Part shown: positions 44,163-51,930 of the stretch, one piece after another | Layout of the letters: each line of letters begins with the position of its first letter | How positions within the stretch are numbered: position 1 is the first letter of the stretch | Source: Lentzea cavernae | GTDB taxonomy: Bacteria; Actinomycetota; Actinomycetes; Mycobacteriales; Pseudonocardiaceae | Length of the DNA stretch: 64,000 bases | Assembly: GCF_014653695.1 (NCBI RefSeq) | Contig: NZ_BNAR01000027.1 | Span: 1 to 64,000 of the forward strand | Direction: 5' to 3' | The notes under the pieces: model-generated | What the model saw: only the letters and a program-made list of their open reading frames with translations | The model's database searches: none | Told to the model about the DNA's origin: nothing | Made by a program: the position numbers and the translations under genes

Positions 44163-44864
44163 GTGAAGCCTCGAGTGCTGGTCGTGGACGACGAAGCCGG
44201 TGTGCGCCGGGCGTTGGAACGTGGCCTGTCGGCCGAGGGCATGGAGGTCGTCACGGCCTCCGACGGGCCCACGGCGTTGCGGGTCGCGTTGACCGGGGCC
44301 TTCGACGTGGTGCTGCTCGACATCATGCTGCCCGGGCTGTCGGGGTACCGCGTGCTGCAGCGCATGCGGGCCGACGGGGTGCGCACGCCCGTGCTGATGG
44401 TCTCGGCCAAGGACGGCGAGGTCGACCAGGCGGACGGGCTGGACCTCGGCGCCGACGGCTACCTCGTCAAGCCGTTCAGCTTCGTGGTGCTGGTCGCGCA
44501 GGTCAGGGCGTTGCTGCGGCGCGGGGGAGGGGCTCGCCGCAAGCTCACGCTCGGGCACCTGGTGATCGACCGCGGGCTGCGCGAGGTCAGCTGGGGCGGG
44601 CAGGACGTGTCGCTGTCGCCGCGCGAGTACGCGGTGCTCGACGTGCTGGCGTCCCGCGCCGGGTCCGTGGTGACCAAGGACGAGCTGCTGCGCACCGTCT
44701 GGGGAGACGAGCAGGCCGCCACGCGCAACGCCGTCGAGGTCTACGTCGGGTACCTGCGGCGCAAGCTGGAGGCCGTCGGCGCTGGGGAGGTCGTGCGGAC
44801 GATCCGCGGGCACGGTTACATCGCCTCCACGCCGGACCTGGACAACGCCCTGGGGAACAGGTGA
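44163..44864 (+). CDS. OmpR/PhoB-type response regulator
   Basis: This protein of about 233 residues has a receiver domain (phospho-acceptor Asp in VVLLDIMLPG, near residue 52; DDE pocket at the start; Lys in VKPFSF near 102) and a winged-helix DNA-binding domain ending TIRGHGYIAST. GTG at 44163 gives the family start (MKPRVLVVDDE); ATG at 44151 and TTG at 44142 are alternatives. The stop overlaps the kinase start by 4 bases. It probably controls the divergent LolA/ABC operon and itself. Confidence 0.92.
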   Translation: MKPRVLVVDDEAGVRRALERGLSAEGMEVVTASDGPTALRVALTGAFDVVLLDIMLPGLSGYRVLQRMRADGVRTPVLMVSAKDGEVDQADGLDLGADGYLVKPFSFVVLVAQVRALLRRGGGARRKLTLGHLVIDRGLREVSWGGQDVSLSPREYAVLDVLASRAGSVVTKDELLRTVWGDEQAATRNAVEVYVGYLRRKLEAVGAGEVVRTIRGHGYIASTPDLDNALGNR

Positions 44865-46120
44865 ACCCTCGCCGCTGGTGGCTGAGGCGCACGCTGCGCT
44901 TCCGCATCACCGTGGTGGCGACGGGGGTGGCGTTGCTGTGCCTGCTGGCCTTCACCGGGCTGGCGCCGGCGTTGATCGGGCTGATCCAGATCACGGCCGT
45001 GGACCAGGAACTCGCGAAGTCGGATCCCCGCCTGCTGGACGTGGCGGGGTCGCCGGTCGACGGCGGGCCGCCGCTTCCGCTGACGGCGCAGGACATCCGG
45101 GCGTTGAGGTCCGGCGAACCGGTGCTGCGGATGGACGGGGAGTCCGCGCTCCGGTTCCGGGGCCGGGTGGTGTTCGCCGGGGACGGGACGCCCCGGCTCG
45201 AGGTCTACGCGAGCACGTTGCTTGGGTACGGCAAGGCCAACACGCTGGGCACGCGCTGGCTGGCCGTCGCGGCCGTGCTGGTGGCCGTGCTGGTGGGGAT
45301 CGCGACCTGGCTCGCAGTGCGGTCGTCGCTGCGGCCCGTCGAACGGATGCGCGTGGCGGCGGCGGAGTTGCCGCACGGCCAACGGTTGCCGGTGCCGCTC
45401 GCACGCGACGAGCTGCAGGCGCTCGCCGAGGCGTTGAACGCGCTGCTGACCCGGCGGGACGAGGCCTCGGACCGGCTGCGGCGGTTCACCGGGGACGCGG
45501 CGCACGAGCTGCGGTCGCCGGTCGCGTCGGTGCGGGCTCAGGCCGAGGTCGCGGTGGCGCACCCGGACCCAGACTTCTCGATCGAGGTGCTGGAGTCGGT
45601 GGTCGAGGAGTCGATCCGGCTCAGCGCGCTGGTGGAGTCGTTGCTGATCCTGGCGCGGGCGGACACCGGGGCGCCGCCGCGCGCCGAGGCGGTCGACCTC
45701 GTGCTGGAGGCGGAGGCGGCGATGTCGCGGCTGGACACGGAGCTGCTGGTGCGGCTGACCGCGCCGCCGTCGGCCTGCCTGGTGTCGGCCGCGCGGTCCG
45801 AGGTCGAGCTGGTGCTGGACAACCTGCTGCGCAACGCCGCCCGGTACGCGTACTCGACGATCACCCTGACGCTCGTGCCGGTCGGGCGGGACGTGCGCCT
45901 GATCGTGGACGACGACGGGCACGGCATCCCCCTCGAGCACCGGACCAAGGTGTTCGACCGGTTCTACCGGGTGGAGGAGGACCGCGGGCGCCGCTCCGGC
46001 GGGTTCGGGCTGGGACTCGCGCTCGTGTCGCACCTCGTGCAGCGCCGGGGAGGGTCGGTGCGGGCCGCCGAGTCGCCCGCCGGTGGTGCGCGTTTGGAGA
46101 TCCGCTGGCCGTCCTGGTAG
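44861..46120 (+). CDS. Sensor histidine kinase
   Basis: This 419-residue membrane kinase has a first membrane helix (about residues 15-42), an extracellular sensor loop of about 85 residues, a second helix (about 128-150), HAMP, HisKA with the phospho-His in FTGDAAHELRSP (near residue 213), and HATPase with N box LDNLLRNAARYA, G1 DDDGHGIP and G2 GGFGLGLA. GTG at 44861 overlaps the regulator stop (GTGA). Confidence 0.93.
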   Translation: MNPRRWWLRRTLRFRITVVATGVALLCLLAFTGLAPALIGLIQITAVDQELAKSDPRLLDVAGSPVDGGPPLPLTAQDIRALRSGEPVLRMDGESALRFRGRVVFAGDGTPRLEVYASTLLGYGKANTLGTRWLAVAAVLVAVLVGIATWLAVRSSLRPVERMRVAAAELPHGQRLPVPLARDELQALAEALNALLTRRDEASDRLRRFTGDAAHELRSPVASVRAQAEVAVAHPDPDFSIEVLESVVEESIRLSALVESLLILARADTGAPPRAEAVDLVLEAEAAMSRLDTELLVRLTAPPSACLVSAARSEVELVLDNLLRNAARYAYSTITLTLVPVGRDVRLIVDDDGHGIPLEHRTKVFDRFYRVEEDRGRRSGGFGLGLALVSHLVQRRGGSVRAAESPAGGARLEIRWPSW

Positions 46121-46129
46121 CAAGCTCCG

Positions 46130-46903
46130 GTGCCAGAGTTGCGAGCGTCGGCGCTGGTCGACGCGCCTGTTGCGGTTGTCGCGGGTGCCCTGTTGGACAC
46201 GTCGCTGATCACGGGGTCCGGTGTCCGGGTCCCGGGTTCCCTGCTGTGCCTGGGGGATGAGCTCACCGGACCGTTCGGGGTCCGGCTGACGGTGACCCGG
46301 GCCGATCTGTCCGGTGTGTCGGCCGCCGGTGGTTTTCTGGAGCTGCACACGGATCTGGTGGTCACGGGCGCCGGGACGATGGTGGTCGACCGGGTGGCGT
46401 GGACCTCCGTCCGCGGTGTCGTCGGGCGGTTCGCGGACATGACGGTCGGGCGCGGGACGGCGTTGCGGGTGCTGGAGAAGCGCTCGGCGCTGCTGGCCCG
46501 CCGGTGCGCGGAGCTGCGGGCGGCGCGGGTGGTGGTCGGGGCGGCGATCGTCCGGGATGGACGGTTGCTGGCGCAGCAGCGGTCGTTCCCGGAAAGCCAC
46601 GCGGGGCAGTGGGAACTGCCCGGCGGGCGGGTCGAGCCGGGCGAGAAGCCCGAGGACGCGCTGGTGCGCGAGTGCGTGGAGGAGCTGGGCGTTCCCGTCG
46701 TGGTGGGTGCGCGGGTCGGCCCCGACGTGCCGTTGAAACGCGATCTGGTGCTGCGGATCTTCTCCGCCGAACTCGCCGGCGGTGAGCCGGAAGCGTTGGA
46801 GCACAACGCTGTCCGGTGGCTCACCGCCGACGAGCTGCCCGGCCTTCCCTGGCTGCCGGCGGACCGGGTGCTGGTGCCGGCCCTTCAGCAGCTCCTCACC
46901 TGA
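46130..46903 (+). CDS. Nudix hydrolase fused to an SRPBCC-like N-terminal domain
   Basis: This 257-residue protein has a C-terminal Nudix domain (about 132-257) with the complete box GGRVEPGEKPEDALVREC followed by VEELGV (residues 165-188), like MutT2/CTP pyrophosphohydrolases (Rv1160 occupies the equivalent genomic position). The first 125 residues form a separate domain with the SRPBCC/cyclase-like pattern (DAPVAVVAGALLDT, GGFLELHTDLVV). MutT2 alone is about 140 residues, so this is a fusion. It may clean dCTP/5-methyl-dCTP-type nucleotides; the N-domain role is unknown. It overlaps trpS tail to tail by 8 bases. Confidence 0.82.
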   Translation: MPELRASALVDAPVAVVAGALLDTSLITGSGVRVPGSLLCLGDELTGPFGVRLTVTRADLSGVSAAGGFLELHTDLVVTGAGTMVVDRVAWTSVRGVVGRFADMTVGRGTALRVLEKRSALLARRCAELRAARVVVGAAIVRDGRLLAQQRSFPESHAGQWELPGGRVEPGEKPEDALVRECVEELGVPVVVGARVGPDVPLKRDLVLRIFSAELAGGEPEALEHNAVRWLTADELPGLPWLPADRVLVPALQQLLT

Positions 46904-47819
46904 GCCCGGCCAGGCGCAGGGCCCCGTTCAGCCGGTGCTGGGCGCGCTCCCGCGCCCGTTCCGCACCCTCCTGACGGATCCTGTCGAGTTCCGCGGGGTC
47001 GGCGAGGAGCTCCAGCGTGCGCTCGCGCACGGGACGGAGCTCCTCGATCACCGCCTCGGCCACGACCTCCTTCAGGTCGGCGAACCTGCTCGTGTAGTCC
47101 TCAGGCTCCTTGCCGGTGCAGGAGACGAGGACCTCCGTCAGGTTCGCGATGCCCTCAGCCGACGACACGGCCCTGCGGACCTTGCGCCGCACCAGTTCCG
47201 GCTCGTCGAGCACGAAGACGACCCCCACCGAGTTCTGGGCGGACTTGTCCATCTTGCGCGCCGGGTCCGACAGGTCCTTGATGCGCGCCCCCACCTTCGG
47301 CACCACCGCGGTCGGCACGATGAACGCGTCGCCGTAGGCGTGGTTGAAGCGGCGGGCGAGCGCACGGGCCAGTTCGACGTGCTGCAGCTGGTCCTCACCG
47401 ACCGGCACCTCCGCGGTGCCCTGCAACAGGATGTCCGCCGCCATCAGCACCGGGTAGGTGAGCAGGCTCAGCCGCACCGACTCGCGGCCGAGCGACTTCT
47501 CCTTGAACTGGATCATGCGCGCCGCCTCGCCGTACGTGCAGGTGCACTCCAGCACCCAGTTGAGCGCTCCCAGTTCGCGGATGAGATCGCTCTGCACGCA
47601 CACGCTGGCGGGGTCGATGCCGGACGCGACGAGCACCGCGAGCTGCTCGCGCGTCATGGCTCGCAACCGTTGCGGGTTGTGCGACGACGTCATCGCGTGC
47701 AAATCGCTGATGAAGTACACGTCCTCGTCGGTGCCCTCTGTCGCCCACGTGCGCAGCGCACCGAGGTAGTTGCCCAAGTGCACCTGGCCGGAGGGCGTGA
47801 TGGCGGAAAGCCGGATCAT
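46896..47819 (-). CDS. trpS: Tryptophanyl-tRNA synthetase (probable auxiliary, attenuator-controlled)
   Basis: This 307-residue class I synthetase charges tRNA-Trp. The HIGH-equivalent is PSGQVHLGNYLG near residue 9 and the KMSKS loop is KMDKS near residue 184. It is shorter than most bacterial TrpRS (about 330-340 aa), mainly at the N-terminus. ATG at 47819 gives a start close to the active-site motif. Expression is controlled by a leader-peptide attenuator immediately upstream, as described for the auxiliary indolmycin-resistant TrpRS1 of Streptomyces coelicolor; membership in that class is inferred. Confidence 0.9.
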   Translation of the reverse strand: MIRLSAITPSGQVHLGNYLGALRTWATEGTDEDVYFISDLHAMTSSHNPQRLRAMTREQLAVLVASGIDPASVCVQSDLIRELGALNWVLECTCTYGEAARMIQFKEKSLGRESVRLSLLTYPVLMAADILLQGTAEVPVGEDQLQHVELARALARRFNHAYGDAFIVPTAVVPKVGARIKDLSDPARKMDKSAQNSVGVVFVLDEPELVRRKVRRAVSSAEGIANLTEVLVSCTGKEPEDYTSRFADLKEVVAEAVIEELRPVRERTLELLADPAELDRIRQEGAERARERAQHRLNGALRLAGLR

Positions 47820-47850
47820 GGTCGGTCCTCTCGTGGGGACCGCCCGTCCG

Positions 47851-47891
47851 GAACGCAACAAAAAAGCCGCCCGTCGGGGCGGCCTGCGTTC
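47851..47891 (-). terminator. Attenuator terminator in the trpS leader
   Basis: On the minus strand GCCGCCC, a 4-base loop and GGGCGGC (stem at 47866-47872 and 47877-47883) run into six T residues (47860-47865); an outer GAACGCA/TGCGTTC pairing extends the structure. It lies between the leader peptide and trpS and would stop transcription unless the alternative hairpin forms. Confidence 0.88.
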
Positions 47892-47914
47892 GCGTCAGTG
47901 GTGTCTGCGCGCTG

Positions 47915-47965
47915 CTACTCCGGCCGCCTGAAAGCGGCCTGCCAGAAGGCGTTGAGGATGCGCAC
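47915..47965 (-). CDS. trpS leader peptide
   Basis: This frame of 16 codons (MRILNAFWQAAFRRPE) starts at GTG 47965 and ends with TAG. The single Trp codon is at position 8, just before hairpin 1:2. A TATACT -10 box lies 7 bases upstream, so the transcript probably begins at or next to the GTG (leaderless). Ribosome stalling at the Trp codon would be the sensor for uncharged tRNA-Trp. Confidence 0.82.
   Translation of the reverse strand: MRILNAFWQAAFRRPE
47922..47939 (-). promoter_or_regulatory. Leader hairpin 1:2 and antiterminator strand
   Basis: GGCCGC-6-GCGGCC forms hairpin 1:2 inside the leader peptide frame, directly after the Trp codon. Its distal strand (GGCGGCC, 47922-47928) is also complementary to GGCCGCC (47878-47884), the first arm of the terminator. 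A stalled ribosome would free it to form the 2:3 antiterminator. Confidence 0.82.
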
Positions 47966-47972
47966 GAACCCG

Positions 47973-47978
47973 AGTATA
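47973..47978 (-). promoter_or_regulatory. trpS leader -10 box
   Basis: TATACT on the minus strand lies 7 bases before the leader GTG and fits the actinobacterial housekeeping -10 consensus. No convincing -35 box is seen at 17 bp. Confidence 0.6.
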
Positions 47979-47994
47979 GGGCTACCGTCAACGC

Positions 47995-48297
47995 ATGTTC
48001 ATCGTGCTGCTCAAGTACGCCGCGCCACTGGAACAGATCGACTACGCCCTCCCCGACCACCGCGAGTGGGTCGAGAAGCAGTACGAGCGGGGCCTCTTCC
48101 TCGCTTCGGGGCGTCAGGTGCCGAGGACGGGCGGCGTGATCATCACGCGCCCCATGCCCCGGGGCAAGCTCGAAGCACTGCTCGCCACCGACCCGTGGGC
48201 GGTGCAGAAGCTGGTGAAGTACGAGATCTGCGAGTTCGAGGCCACGCGCACGGCCCCCGAACTCTCGAAGCTGAACGAGGCAGTGCTCCAGCCCTAG
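47995..48297 (+). CDS. YciI-like protein
   Basis: This 100-residue protein has the YciI ferredoxin-like fold pattern: MFIVLLKYAAPLEQID, the conserved HREWVEKQYERGLFLASG segment with His and a basic residue, and a C-terminal strand. Homologues are small cytoplasmic proteins of unclear catalytic role. It is divergent from the trpS leader with about 30 bp between the start codons. The end overlaps the S41 gene by 4 bases. Confidence 0.87.
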   Translation: MFIVLLKYAAPLEQIDYALPDHREWVEKQYERGLFLASGRQVPRTGGVIITRPMPRGKLEALLATDPWAVQKLVKYEICEFEATRTAPELSKLNEAVLQP

Positions 48298-49697
48298 CCC
48301 CGTCCGGCCAGCCACTCGATCGCCGCTGTGAGCGCGTCGCCGCCGACGACCGCCTGCGGGACGACCGGGGCGTTGCCGTACGTCCGTCCGGTCCGGTCGG
48401 CCATGAGCGCGGTCGTGATGGCGAGCCGCGAGCCGTCGGGGAGAGGGAAGGTCTGGTTCGCCGTCGCGTAGCCGGCGGTGGGCTCGCCGAAGGTGCGGAC
48501 GTTCTCCGCGCCCAGGAACGAGATCAGCACCGCCTCGCCCGAACTCGCCGTGCGGCTGTCGACGAGCACCGCCACCGGTTCGGTCCTGGCGGCCGGAACA
48601 CGGCGCCACCGGAACGCGGTCCTTCCGCCGTTGTAGACGTGGCCGCGTCTGACGCCCCAGCCCGTCGAGCCGTTCGGGCCGACGAACCTGCCCCTCTCGC
48701 CTTCGCCGAGCAGGGGTGCGACGACGGTGAGCATCGGATGCATGTCGCCGCCGCGGTTGCCGCGCAGGTCGACCACCCAGCCGGTCGGTTGGCTCGCGAT
48801 CATGTGTCTCATCGCTTTGAGGCCGGCGGTGACGTAGGCCGGGCCGTGGCTCGAGTGGGTCTCGGGCAGTACCAACCATCCGGTTGGCCCAGGCAACCGG
48901 ATGGTTGCTTCTGGCGACCGACCGGTTGTCTCAGGCGACTGCCCGGTTGTTTCGGGCAACTGACTGGTTGTTTTGGCCGACCGACCGGTTGTTCCAGATA
49001 ACCAGCCGGTTGACCGGACCAACCGGCCGGTTGCTTCGGCTAACCGACCGGTTGCCTTGGACAACCGACCGGTTGTGTCAGGCAACCAACCGGTTGCGCC
49101 AGCCAACCGACTGGTTGCCTTGGATAACCGACCGACTGTGCCAAGCAACCAACCGGTTGCGCCAGCCAACCGACTGGTTGCTTCAGGCGACGGACCAGTT
49201 GGTTTGATCAACCGACTGGTTGCTTGCGGCGACGGATCGGTTGGTTCGATTGAGTGACCGGTTGCTTGCGGCGAAGAACCGGTTGGTCTGGCTGGGCGAC
49301 CAGTTGCTTCGGCCGACCGGCTGGTTGCTTCAGGCGACGGTCCGGTTGGTTCTACCAACCGACTGGTTGCTTCAGGCGACTGGCCGGCTGCTTCAGCCAA
49401 CCACTCAGTTGACCCAGACAACCGACCAGTTGGTCCGATCAACCGACCAGTCGGCATGGCGGAACGCGGCGGCGAGGCCACCCGCTGAGCCGTGATCAGG
49501 TGAGTGTGCGGATTGCCGAGAGTGGCGATCACGTGACGGATCGCGTCATAGGCCCCCTCAGGACCGCGCACGCCAGCAACATCGAGGTGAGCTTCAGCAC
49601 GTAACGCGTCCCAGTCAACCCCGGCGCTCTCGATCGAATGACGCTCGAGAAGCTCGAGCGCCGCATCGACGCAAGCCCGAACCGGGACGGGTCTCAA
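48294..49697 (-). CDS. S41 family peptidase with 28 tandem heptapeptide repeats
   Basis: This 467-residue protein has an N-terminal helical domain of S41 proteases (residues 1-81, GNPHTHL), then 28 exact seven-residue units of type [A/P/S/T]TGRLxx (residues 82-277), then the S41 catalytic domain. Conserved blocks are WVVDLRGNRGGDM, the Ser nucleophile region SRTASSGEAV and FGEPTAGYATANQ. The Lys of CtpA-type enzymes is Glu here, as in IRBP-like S41 members. The repeats replace the usual linker/PDZ region. TTG at 49697 overlaps the stop of the Lys-rich gene upstream (TTGA), so translation is coupled. No signal peptide. Confidence 0.83.
   Translation of the reverse strand: MRPVPVRACVDAALELLERHSIESAGVDWDALRAEAHLDVAGVRGPEGAYDAIRHVIATLGNPHTHLITAQRVASPPRSAMPTGRLIGPTGRLSGSTEWLAEAAGQSPEATSRLVEPTGPSPEATSRSAEATGRPARPTGSSPQATGHSIEPTDPSPQATSRLIKPTGPSPEATSRLAGATGWLLGTVGRLSKATSRLAGATGWLPDTTGRLSKATGRLAEATGRLVRSTGWLSGTTGRSAKTTSQLPETTGQSPETTGRSPEATIRLPGPTGWLVLPETHSSHGPAYVTAGLKAMRHMIASQPTGWVVDLRGNRGGDMHPMLTVVAPLLGEGERGRFVGPNGSTGWGVRRGHVYNGGRTAFRWRRVPAARTEPVAVLVDSRTASSGEAVLISFLGAENVRTFGEPTAGYATANQTFPLPDGSRLAITTALMADRTGRTYGNAPVVPQAVVGGDALTAAIEWLAGRG
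48867..49454. repeat. 21-bp minisatellite, 28 units
   Basis: 588 bp of tandem 21-bp units have a palindromic core near CAACCGACCGGTTG plus a variable linker such as CTTCAGG. All 28 units keep the 21-bp length, so the protease frame is intact. Because the core is nearly self-complementary, the plus strand also encodes similar heptads ([A/P]TDRLxQ). Units differ at several positions; none are perfect neighbours over long stretches, implying age with maintained spacing. Confidence 0.92.
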
Positions 49698-49849
49698 GCG
49701 GCCTTCTTCAGGGCCTTCTTGGCTGCCTTCTCCGCCTTCTTGGCGGCCTTCTTGCGGGCCTTGTCACGCTCCTTGAGCAGGAACGGAACGGGGCAGCGCT
49801 TGCACTGGGGCTTCGATCGGCAGCACTTCTTCTTGAGCTTTTTACCCAC
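49694..49849 (-). CDS. Small Lys-rich Cys-cluster protein
   Basis: This 51-residue protein begins GKKLKKKCCRSKPQCKRCP, a possible four-Cys metal site, and ends in a run of Lys/Ala heptads (KKAAKKAEKAAKKALKKAA) resembling a basic nucleic-acid-binding tail. GTG at 49849 is the start. Its TGA overlaps the TTG of the S41 protease. A conserved actinobacterial small protein is likely; role unknown, RNA or DNA binding is inferred from composition. Confidence 0.72.
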   Translation of the reverse strand: MGKKLKKKCCRSKPQCKRCPVPFLLKERDKARKKAAKKAEKAAKKALKKAA

Positions 49850-50014
49850 TGGTTGAACTCCACTCCGACACGTATCGCTAGAGTAGGTGAGGCTCACTTC
49901 ACTGGCACTCTTGTGTGGTAATGGCGACGCAGCCGGTAGGATGAGCAACGGCCCTGCGCATCGAAGTGTCCGGCGCGAGCCCCTCCAACGCCTTCGAAGC
50001 TCTAGGAGTTCTGC

Positions 50015-51910
50015 GTGCCCACGGCCACCGCGTCTGCCCTTCAGACGCGAACTGACCTGCGAAATGTCGCGATCGTCGCGCACGTCGACCACGGCAAGAC
50101 CACCCTGGTCGACGCGATGCTGCGCCAGTCCGGCGCCTTCTCCGCGCGTGCCGAGCTCGTCGACCGGGTCATGGACTCGGGCGAGCTCGAGCGCGAGAAG
50201 GGCATCACGATCCTCGCCAAGAACACGGCTGTGCGCAGGCACACGCCGGACGGCGACGTGATCATCAACGTTGTCGACACCCCCGGCCACGCCGACTTCG
50301 GTGGCGAGGTCGAGCGCGCGCTGTCGATGGTCGACGGTGTCGTCCTGCTGGTCGACGCCTCTGAGGGCCCGCTGCCCCAGACGCGCTTCGTGCTGCGCAA
50401 GACGCTCGCCGCCGGCCTGCCGGTGATCCTGCTGGTCAACAAGGTCGACCGCCCCGACGCCCGGATCTCCGAGGTCGTCGAGGAAGCCCACGACCTGCTG
50501 CTCGACCTCGCGACCGAGGTGGGCGCCGACGAGTCCGTGCTGGACCTGCCGGTCGTCTACGCCTCCGCGCGCGCCGGTCGTGCGTCGCTGTCCCAGCCCG
50601 AGGACGGCGGCCTGCCGGACGAGGAGAACCTGGACACGCTGTTCCAGGTGCTGCTCGACCACATCCCCGCCCCGCACGTCGACGTCGACGGGCCGCTGCA
50701 GGCGCTCGTCACGAACCTCGACGCCTCGACCTTCCTCGGTCGCATCGCGCTGTGCCGCATCCACCAGGGCACCATGCGCAAGGGTGAGACCGTGGCGTGG
50801 TGCCGCGAGGACGGCGAGCCCGTCAAGGTCCGCATCACCGAGCTCCTCATCACCGAGGCGCTGGACCGCGTGCCGGCCGAGTTCGCACGGGCGGGCGACC
50901 TGGTCGCCATCGCCGGCATCGCGGACATCACCATCGGCGACACGCTGGCCGACGCCGAGACCCCCGAGGCGCTGCCCCGGATCACGGTCGACCAGCCGGC
51001 CATCTCGATGACCGTCGGTGTGAACACCTCGCCCCTGGCCGGGCGCAACGGCGGCACCAAGCTGACCGCCCGCGTGCTCAAGGCGCGTCTCGACGCCGAG
51101 CTCGTCGGCAACGTGTCGGTGAAGGTCCTGCCGACCGAGCGCCCCGACACCTGGGAGGTGCAGGGCCGCGGTGAGCTGGCGCTGGCCATCCTGGTCGAGC
51201 AGATGCGCCGCGAGGGCTTCGAGCTGACCGTGGGCAAGCCCCAGGTGGTCACGCACACGGTCGACGGCAAGGTCCACGAGCCGTTCGAGCGCCTGTCCGT
51301 CGACTGCCCCGAGGAGCACCTCGGCGCCGTCACGCAGCTGCTGGCGAACCGCAAGGGCCGCATGGAGAACATGTCGGGCCACGGCACCGGCCGCATCAAG
51401 CTCGACTACGTGGTCCCGTCGCGCGGCCTCATCGGCTTCCGCACGGAGTTCCTCACCGAGACCCGCGGCACCGGCATCGCGAACGCCGTCTCCGAGGGCT
51501 ACGCGCCCTGGGCGGGCGAGATCCGCACCCGCCACAACGGTTCCCTGGTCGCCGACCGCACCGGTTCGATCACCGCCTACGCGATGATCCAGCTGGCCGA
51601 CCGCGGCACGTTCTTCGTGGAGCCGGGCGCCGACGCGTACGAGGGCATGGTCGTGGGCGAGAACCCGCGCGCCGAGGACCTCGACGTCAACATCACCCGC
51701 GAGAAGAAGCTCACGAACATGCGCTCTTCCACGGCCGACGTGATGGAGACCCTGGCCCGCCCCCGCAAGCTCTCGCTCGAGGAGGCGCTGGAGTTCTGCG
51801 CGTCCGACGAGTGCGTGGAGGTGGCCCCGGAGGTCATCCGCGTCCGCAAGGTGACGCTGGACGCCAACCTGCGCGGCCGCGAGCGCTCGCGTCTCAAGGC
51901 GCGCGGCTGA
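50015..51910 (+). CDS. typA: Ribosome-associated GTPase TypA/BipA
   Basis: This 631-residue translational GTPase has G1 AHVDHGKTT near residue 22, DTPGHADF (G3) and NKVDRPDA (G4), followed by EF-G-like domains and the TypA C-terminal domain (RGLIGFRTEFLTETRGTG). It assists 50S assembly and stress adaptation. GTG at 50015 is the start. It is followed by lpqW as in mycobacteria (Rv1165-Rv1166). Confidence 0.97.
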   Translation: MPTATASALQTRTDLRNVAIVAHVDHGKTTLVDAMLRQSGAFSARAELVDRVMDSGELEREKGITILAKNTAVRRHTPDGDVIINVVDTPGHADFGGEVERALSMVDGVVLLVDASEGPLPQTRFVLRKTLAAGLPVILLVNKVDRPDARISEVVEEAHDLLLDLATEVGADESVLDLPVVYASARAGRASLSQPEDGGLPDEENLDTLFQVLLDHIPAPHVDVDGPLQALVTNLDASTFLGRIALCRIHQGTMRKGETVAWCREDGEPVKVRITELLITEALDRVPAEFARAGDLVAIAGIADITIGDTLADAETPEALPRITVDQPAISMTVGVNTSPLAGRNGGTKLTARVLKARLDAELVGNVSVKVLPTERPDTWEVQGRGELALAILVEQMRREGFELTVGKPQVVTHTVDGKVHEPFERLSVDCPEEHLGAVTQLLANRKGRMENMSGHGTGRIKLDYVVPSRGLIGFRTEFLTETRGTGIANAVSEGYAPWAGEIRTRHNGSLVADRTGSITAYAMIQLADRGTFFVEPGADAYEGMVVGENPRAEDLDVNITREKKLTNMRSSTADVMETLARPRKLSLEEALEFCASDECVEVAPEVIRVRKVTLDANLRGRERSRLKARG

Positions 51911-51930
51911 CGCCGATCTGAACGCCTGAC

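Noticed and set aside
47821..47995. T-box riboswitch upstream of trpS
   Set aside because: No T-box consensus (GGUGG) or specifier loop is seen; a leader peptide with alternative hairpins explains the region better.
48867..49454. Repeat array as a CRISPR
   Set aside because: Units are contiguous 21-bp tandem copies without unique spacers, with no cas genes and an intact coding frame through them.
48884..49495. Plus-strand frames within the minisatellite as separate genes
   Set aside because: They arise because the repeat core is near self-complementary; no RBS or flanking domain supports them.
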